A DNA stretch of 64,000 nt, from assembly GCA_033297205.1 (NCBI GenBank), contig MU859159.1, positions 62,001 through 126,000 on the forward strand, written 5' to 3'. The notes below the pieces were generated by a model, which had not been told where the DNA came from, searched no databases, and saw nothing but the letters and a program-made list of their open reading frames with translations. The DNA comes from Pseudoneurospora amorphoporcata (Eukaryota; Ascomycota; Sordariomycetes; Sordariales; Sordariaceae). Numbering within the stretch: the stretch's first letter is position 1; each line of letters opens with the position of its first letter. Below, one piece after another: positions 57,698 to 64,000 of the stretch. The position numbers were made by a program, and so were the translations under genes.

Positions 57698-58984
57698 ATG
57701 GCCATTGCAGCAATGGCTCCACCCAGCATCAGCTCTCCGGATATCGAGAGCCTCGTAAGGCCCGTCCTCTCCGCCCTACCAGGAGCGTCCGCCTCGACCG
57801 AGCCAGCTACAACAGTACTACCCCTTTTATCGCCCATTCTCAGACAGCGAGTACAGCTTCTTTCCGGCGCCAGCTCAGATCCATGGATCCGCCTTCTTAC
57901 CTATGACACCTCCAAGGTGTCGAGGCTTACCGAGATCGCTCAAAGCGGTAGTCTGGATCCCCATCCGGTGTCGGGAGAAGTGGAGATGGATTGGGATTAT
58001 GATGTCCACATCAAGTACAGGAGATTGGACCAGGAGACACTTCAGACCCTCGTGGTATTGGGAGAGTTCGACCTGTTCATTCGTCTTGTGTACTGCGTCA
58101 ACGACAAAGACGGCGGCGGTGACGGATGGCGTGTGGGCGAGGTCGGCGTAGCCAGCGATCCTTCTCCCCTGGAATTTTTCGGAGGCTATCCCACACTCGA
58201 TGAAGCCGAGAAGGCGTTCAAGGCCCAACAAACCTCCGTGCCAGAAATCAAGCCTGTTGCGCAAGTGTCCATTCAAGCAGAGCCCATCGAAGAGGGTGGC
58301 GACGACGATTACTGGGGCCGATACGATGCCACGCCCTCCCAAACGCCCGGTCAAGGCTGCTCTCCTGCACCGCCGTCCTGGGGCGCCGGCCTCAACACTC
58401 AAAAGCCCAATCCCTTTGAGCGAAGCGCTTCTGCCGAAGATGCCTATTTTGCCCAGTACGAATCCGTACAACCGGCTATGGACCCCCATGATCCAGATGA
58501 GGAGGCTCTTCAAGGCGGAGCTCTTGATGGCGGTGCGCCGCTTAATGGCCTTCTTCGCCGGTCTCCGTCGCCGCAGCAAAAAGTATATGAGCCTCCCGTC
58601 ACTAGCTCCGCACCAGCGCCGCCTCCATTGGGTCTGAGCGGAGACGGCAACGGCAACTACGTCCCATCTCGATCACCATCCGACGAGTCCGGTTCTGGTT
58701 CGAGTGGCCGGCGCCTGTCCCAGGCGGACGAGGAGAGAACTGAAAGCATTGCTCATCCGCGCCCCGCCAGTAGCGCCAGCTCGAATGGATCCCGCATGGT
58801 GGCCAAGCTTGAGGAGACGGCGGAGGCCCAAGATCGGGTCGAGTTCGGAATCAAGCAACATGTGTCGAGGTCAATTCGCAGTCTCTTCCAGTTGTCGCGA
58901 GGCGCGGGCATTAGCCGAGAGGAGTTCGACCGCATGGTTAGAAACGAGCTGGATGTTCTTGCGATGGTGGAAGATGACGTTTGA
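57698..58984 (+). CDS. uncharacterised Ser/Pro-rich fungal protein
   Basis: I do not recognise a named family. The 428-residue frame starts at ATG 57698 in a good ACC-ATG-GC context; the frame is open further upstream but without ATG. The first 180 residues look folded: SSDPWIRLLTYDTSKVSRLT, EMDWDYDVHIKYRRLDQETL and LVVLGEFDLFIRLVYCVNDK. The middle (about 200-360) is acidic and Ser/Pro-rich with DDDYWGRYDATPSQTPGQ and YFAQYE, probably disordered. A helical C-terminal domain follows: VEFGIKQHVSRSIRSLFQLS, then GISREEFDRMVRNELDVLAM. There is no signal peptide or membrane helix. Domain order suggests an adaptor-type protein, which is inference. Codon use resembles the conserved neighbours, so I take it as a real gene. 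Confidence 0.8.
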   Translation: MAIAAMAPPSISSPDIESLVRPVLSALPGASASTEPATTVLPLLSPILRQRVQLLSGASSDPWIRLLTYDTSKVSRLTEIAQSGSLDPHPVSGEVEMDWDYDVHIKYRRLDQETLQTLVVLGEFDLFIRLVYCVNDKDGGGDGWRVGEVGVASDPSPLEFFGGYPTLDEAEKAFKAQQTSVPEIKPVAQVSIQAEPIEEGGDDDYWGRYDATPSQTPGQGCSPAPPSWGAGLNTQKPNPFERSASAEDAYFAQYESVQPAMDPHDPDEEALQGGALDGGAPLNGLLRRSPSPQQKVYEPPVTSSAPAPPPLGLSGDGNGNYVPSRSPSDESGSGSSGRRLSQADEERTESIAHPRPASSASSNGSRMVAKLEETAEAQDRVEFGIKQHVSRSIRSLFQLSRGAGISREEFDRMVRNELDVLAMVEDDV

Positions 58985-59781
58985 ATGGACAGAGCAAGGA
59001 GGGGTAATGGGAAAGGAGAAGTTATCCATTCAGTTCAAAAGGGCGTCGGTGTCCACTTTTAGAGTTCTCATCTCGTTCGGGATGCTGCATCATCGGGTCG
59101 CTTTTGGCGTCAGGTACTGGTGGGGGAAGTCCGGGAAGGCGTTCGCCTCATAATTTCTCGTTGGTTGCTCGGAGTTAGGGCAATGGTGTTCAAGGCAATG
59201 TTTAGCAATAGCGTTACGGAATATCGGTCAGAGTATGATAGCAAAACAGAGCAATATACGAGTAAATCAAAGAAGAGATGCCCAAGACGTTGATGATCGA
59301 GATAGTTGAAGACGAAGTGATTATAAGAGAACCAAAGACGGAACCCCGGGAATTGGCAAACAGCTACCCCACCAAGTACATACAGTACGTGCCTCTCCAA
59401 GATATCCGGGGTTAGGGTCAGCCGTGATATTTTTGCAAGGGTTGTGTCGTCCCAACGATTGGTCCCTGCCAATTGGCCGGCTCCTTCCGCAGCGGAGCAA
59501 AAAAAGTCTCGAAAGCGCGTCCCTCTTTGACGGTCTTCCGGGGTTGATTGCCCGTGTGTTTTGAAGTGCGTCCTCCGCTCTGCGCCGGCAGTCCGTCCAG
59601 TCTTGAAGTTCGTCTCCGTCCGCCATCCTCAAGGTCCCCCCCACCCACCGTCCACCTTTTCCCGACCGACCGACCGACCGACCGACCGACCGACCGGCCG
59701 ACCATCCGACCTTTCATCCCCCTCCGAACCCCGGCCCGTTTTCTTTTACCGAGAAAAAGACCAAACGTCAACACGAACAAA
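58985..59781. other. intergenic and leader of the mitoribosomal gene
   Basis: It includes the (CCGA)n tract at 59662-59695, which lies about 90 bases before the start codon and is probably transcribed in the 5' leader. Confidence 0.5.
59662..59695. repeat. (CCGA)n tetranucleotide repeat in a 5' leader
   Basis: About eight near-perfect units, ending 87 bases before ATG 59782. Confidence 0.9.
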
Positions 59782-61108
59782 ATGATCGGCTCCATGGGTC
59801 TAAGGATACCCCGTGCGACGGGCTCGCTCCTCGGCCGTGCCGTCAACGCCGCCACCAACCAGTCTGCCGCTGTCGCCGGTGCCAGCGTCGCCGCCCAAAG
59901 GAGATGGCAGCACTACCTCATGCCGCTCCGCGACAACTTTGAGCAGAGCGGCATCCCCAATTTCCTCAGCCCCGGCTCCGTCAACATGGCCTATACCGAG
60001 TACCAGACCTACATCTTGGAGAAGCTTAACGCGCTTGTAGTAGGTACGTACACGCACGGATAAACGATACTGGATGCTGTCCTGGGGGTATGGTCTGGCA
60101 GGAGATTGGGTGGCGTGGTATGGCACAGTATGGAATGGAAGAAGAGCAGGTTTGCGCGCGAGGACCACTGGCTGCTGCGGGGAAATGGTATACTTGTGTT
60201 CGAGACACCAGAACGGCCTTCTTTTGAGCCTGAGCCTGGGAGGAAGAGGAGGCTTTCGCGCAGTGGCCCAGGGCGCAAAGGAACAAGAGGAGGAAATAAA
60301 CGGAAGATGGATTCAAGATCAAGTCGGGGACATGCCTACATGCGCTCCCTCCCCAAGGGCACATCACATCACTTGCCTAGCAAAACCATCTTACTCACTT
60401 TTCTCTCGCAAAACAGGCACCGACTTCGAGCAAAAAGACACCAAGTCCATCATCCTCGCCACCGCCCGCGACCCCGAGCTCGCCCACGTCTTCAACCACG
60501 CCTCCATGGCGCACAACAACCACTTTTTCTTCGACCACCTTTCCCCCGCCCCCGTCAAGATGGGTGACAATATGTTCTTCCACATCAACGAGAACTTCGG
60601 CTCCGTCGACACCCTCCGCGACGAAATGATCGGCACCGCCGTCTCCATGTTCGGTCCCGGTTTCGTCTGGCTCGTCCGCACCCAGCTCCCCGGCCAGCCC
60701 GTCGCCCTCCGCGTCATGGCCACCTACCTCGCCGGTTCCCCCTACCCCGGCGCCCACTGGCGTCGCCAGGAGGTCGATACCCAGACTGCCATCGGCTCCT
60801 CGCCCCAGGGCTTGGCCAACGGCCAGCGCTTCCTAGAGCGCAGCGCGGCTGGTTTCAAGGGCCAGAGGCTCGAGCCTACCGCTCCCGGCGGTACTGATCT
60901 CATTCCCATCCTCTGCTTGAACACATGGGAATATGCCTGGCTCCGCGAGTATGGAACTGGTGTCGGTGGTATGGGTGGTAAGCTCGCGTATGCGCAGAGC
61001 TGGTGGAACATGATTGATTGGGCCAAGGTCGAGGAGGAGGCCAGGCTCGAGGCTAGGATCTTGACGGGTGGTGAGGGCTCTGTTTCGCCTCTTGCTTCTA
61101 CGTTGTAA
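59782..61108 (+). CDS. mitochondrial small-subunit ribosomal protein with Fe/Mn superoxide dismutase fold (mS42/mS43 type)
   Basis: Probable component of the mitochondrial ribosome small subunit, related to yeast Rsm26/Mrp1, built on a superoxide dismutase fold. Exons are 59782-60043 and 60417-61108 (317 aa). The 373-nt intron is unusually long here and ends in CAAAACAG. The basic, acid-free N-terminus (IGSMGLRIPRATGSLLGRAV) fits a mitochondrial presequence. The fold is visible in EYQTYILEKLNALVVG (equivalent to the first helix), VFNHASMAHNNHFFFDHLSP, MFGPGFVWLVRTQ and LCLNTWEYAWLREYGTG. Three of the four metal ligands of active enzymes are changed: the first His position reads Tyr, and the D-x-W-E-H motif reads N-T-W-E-Y, so enzyme activity is unlikely. 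One His of the second helix (AHNNH) remains. Database entries often call such proteins superoxide dismutase, but the missing ligands argue against it. Confidence 0.85.
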
Positions 61109-61488
61109 GGGAGAGGAGGAGCGAGGACGGTAGAAAGTGAGGCGTGAGCGTAAAAGCTTGAGCTTTAGCTTTTGGCCTGACTACTCGACTCGATATCTAC
61201 TGCCGCATCAATCCATAGCTGCCACCGTCGTTGGTTCAATGGTTGTTACCTCGTTCCGCTCGGCCATGTACGAGAGGAACAAAGGGCGAGTGGAAGGGGA
61301 TGAATGGGATGGTCGGTTATACGGTTGTTATCTTACTCTTCTCTGTGTATCTGTCTGTGTATATGGAACCCGGGTATATAGGGGGAAATGTGTTCTGTAC
61401 GATAGGATAGCATGACGGTGTGGGACTGGCCGGAAAAAAAGAGAGGGGAAAGTAAAAACCAAGCTCATAGGCTGCCATCTACGTTGTC

Positions 61489-61520
<32 letters not shown>

Positions 61521-64000
61521 CATTGTTGATATAAGTTAGGTGAGGAAGGTAAGCAGAATATCTGCCACCGAACTATACGAGCAAATAAATTACAAATTGT
61601 GGGTGAAGGACTTTGGAATTTTCGAGCATTCTTTAATGACGATAAGCTGTTTCTCTGGTCCCAAATTTACTTTGTTCGCGAGATACATACATACAGCTGC
61701 CCATCGCTCTTCGACGGATCTGATGCGAATCTTCTCTCTCCTTGGAATACAGCCAGACTCCCTTTTCCATCTTTCTTTTATTCTTATTATCCATTCTAGC
61801 CTTTTTTCTTCTTCTTCTTATTTTTACTCGAGCGCTCTTTGTCACGCACGCGGAAGCTTTCCTACCCTCGACGTTTTATCCCCCATTATAGCAATCGCCA
61901 TATAAGAGGTGATGTTTAGCGGTTAGTTGCTGCAAATCCAGTTGCCCGTCCTCAAGCCTTAGGTTCCGTGTCAGCAAACAGCAACAGCTTGACTGACCAA
62001 CTAATTGTCTGTCTGTCCGTCTGGCAGCCTGGCTGAGACCTGACTGTTTCGTTTCGGCGCGGTAGCCAAGGTCAATATACGAATGTAAACCAAAGCACGA
62101 ATTAGTGAATCGCGGTATCCCGATTGCCATGCTAACTACGTCTTGCCTCGTCTTGTCTCATACTTGAACCCGGCAAAGGTATGTGTGAAACAGTCCTTCG
62201 GGCTTAATACTTAATCACGGCGATTCAACAACGATCACGCCTCGGTTTTTCATAAGTTGAGCAACACACGAGAGGTTCACAAGGCAACTAAGCACAGGGA
62301 AATGCAACCTATAGACGGGCAGCGAAATTTGTATCATATATGAGCTACTTCTTTTGTTCTGACGAGGGGTATAGTTTTTCTCTCCAGCAAACCGAAGTTG
62401 AACAAATTTCAATCCTCCTTTCAGCCTTTGCTTTGTGTGCATGTGTCCAACTTGTCAAACTCGCTTTTTCTCAAACCCATATGTGTATCAAACTCAGCAA
62501 CTGGTTTGTTATGAAGCTACTATGTCGCTTGAAAGCTTATAGGAGCTTGGCTACGCGAGCTACTTGAGCTACTTAAGCCATCTACGTATGGCAGGCCAGC
62601 CATGACACGGGCTCCCGACCGGTATCAAACTGAATGGATTATGGTGTTACTAAGGTAGTCGTCTAGATACGAGCCAAGTTCGGGGGATGAGTATACTGTA
62701 GTGAGGTTGACGGGGTACATATAATCACGGGTGACTTGATACGTAACACAGAAACGGCGAGCCCGTCGGGTACTCGTCACTTGTAGATGAAAGATATGGA
62801 GAAGAGAGCACATGCGTGCTGCTTCACCGTTGCGTTTATTTTCCTGCCGTACTCAGAAGAGTTAGGGATGAGTAAGTTCACATCTGTTGTTTCTCGTGAA
62901 GTACAACATTTTCCTCAGATATAGCGTGGTTCACGGGCCGCGGCTGTCTGCTTGTCTACCAATCACTCAAACTGTGTTTGTGATACCAGCCGGTCCACAT
63001 AGTCTGGCGAGTCCCAGAAAAGTGGGGGCGTGGCACGGGTATGTAGTTGTATGTGAGAGGAAGAGGAAAAGAAATTCAAAGGACGTTTGAGATGGGTGAT
63101 CATCCGGCCATCTCCTTGATCCTGAATCTCACACCGATGTGGGCGCTTGTGTGCTTTATTATTAACCAGGCGGTGCCAGGCAGCTCCCGCTCGCTTGTTT
63201 AATGATCAAGATCGACACTGCCCTGGGCCAGTGCGAGCAGAGTGCCCAAGACGGGATGACCGAGTTTGTACTGTATGGTAGTCAAACAGCTTGTCGATGA
63301 TTCATGGAAGCTTTAAAGCTATATCATTCGTAAAGAAGGGTGTAGAAAAGGGGTCGCTAGACACAGCTAAACTCTTAGGTAAGTCCGAAGCCATGAGCCC
63401 GGAAGTCTGGAATGGTCTTTGGCAAAGTCAAGAATATATAGTAAAAAGCGCCTTATACCGGATATAACGGCAATGGAACAATAAACAGTATATTGACCCC
63501 GCAGCTTCCAAAAAGCTTATTCGGGTTTTGGGACTTGTTTTACTGCCCTCCCTTTGGAGATGAGACGGTGTTCCTGGGTCGTTGGAACTTGCCCGTATCT
63601 GGGCTTCATGGTTCGATGTTTGGCTCAGTTTGGGTACTGTATGTACCGAGCGCTTGATCCCAGTAGAGCATGTCGATCACCGGCTCGTGTTGCTGAAGTA
63701 TTGATTCTTGGGACTGTAACTTTTCTAGGCAGAAACCAAAACAACAGGTTTTTGAGAAACGAGTTGGGGAAGCCATCTGTTACAAACCTCAACAGATGGA
63801 AGGATGATGAATCCATGGGCATCCAAAACCGCACCCAATCCCCGACTCATCTCCGTCCATCCAGTCACCACATCGCATTGGTCTCCCCGGTGTGCCTCGT
63901 CTTGGCCTTTCGGATAGAGTGGTGAATGCGAGCGGACTAAAGCGTGCGACCCAAAGCCTCACCTGGCTGAGTGGGAGAGGCGAAGCAAGGAATCTCCTCC
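61109..64000. other. terminal stretch without supported gene
   Basis: It contains a (TG)n repeat at 61492-61520 and pyrimidine-rich sequence at about 61730-61830. Open frames are short and featureless on both strands. The window ends before any recognisable next gene. Confidence 0.45.
61492..61520. repeat. (TG)n microsatellite
   Basis: About fourteen TG units about 380 bases beyond the mitoribosomal gene. Confidence 0.9.

Noticed and set aside
1..64000. Dispersed 5S rRNA genes, CRISPR arrays, transposase or reverse transcriptase genes
   Set aside because: I searched by eye for the conserved Neurospora 5S core, repeat-spacer arrays and polymerase or transposase motifs and found none.

Overview
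The window looks like euchromatic nuclear DNA of a filamentous ascomycete, most likely Neurospora or a close Sordariomycete relative. The support is: short introns of about 55-90 nt with GTACGT/GTAAGT-type donors and CTAAC/CTGAC branch points, C-rich third codon positions in the conserved genes, many poly-T and simple repeats, and gene content (Rim15-type PAS kinase, eIF3d, Snm1/Pso2, LSm2, Ada3, thiamine pyrophosphate carrier) in fungal form. The genus is inference, not a database result.

Left part (0.7-9.8 kb). Five related small genes lie on the minus strand. They share a short charged module (tyrosine/arginine, then EE, then EF..FY.EA) and a repeated linear motif around NPLPPG.KGLA.SRWA. 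One copy (5812-6476) is clean, one (8793-9732) is probably intact with internal exon-intron duplication, and three carry in-frame stops or frameshifts.

Middle part. A six-exon Zn2Cys6 transcription factor with a 22-Asn tract (12997-15764) converges on a Pho84-like major facilitator transporter (16595-18798). A 6.3 kb stretch without a supported gene follows, then a 1946-residue Rim15/Greatwall-type PAS kinase with a receiver domain (25055-30998). An 8.3 kb divergent intergenic region holds a repeat-like element with a tRNA-like A box near 37.8 kb. It is followed by a five-exon bZIP factor (39349-40998).

Right part. This is a compact housekeeping block: eIF3d (41656-43585), an Snm1/Pso2 crosslink-repair nuclease (44421-47480), LSm2 (47886-48626, minus), SAGA subunit Ada3 (49778-52150), the mitochondrial TPP carrier (54292-55387, minus), an unrecognised conserved-looking protein (57698-58984) and a superoxide-dismutase-fold mitochondrial ribosomal protein (59782-61108). 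Just downstream of Ada3 lies the most unusual locus: a broken gene with five tandem zinc-cluster-like cysteine modules of about 41 residues each (52319-53237).

No CRISPR, tRNA, rRNA or transposase gene was seen. The genes are independent eukaryotic transcription units, not operons. The coherent themes are nutrient and stress signalling (Rim15, phosphate transporter, TPP carrier, two transcription factors), translation (eIF3d, mitoribosomal protein) and RNA/DNA maintenance (LSm2, Snm1, Ada3).
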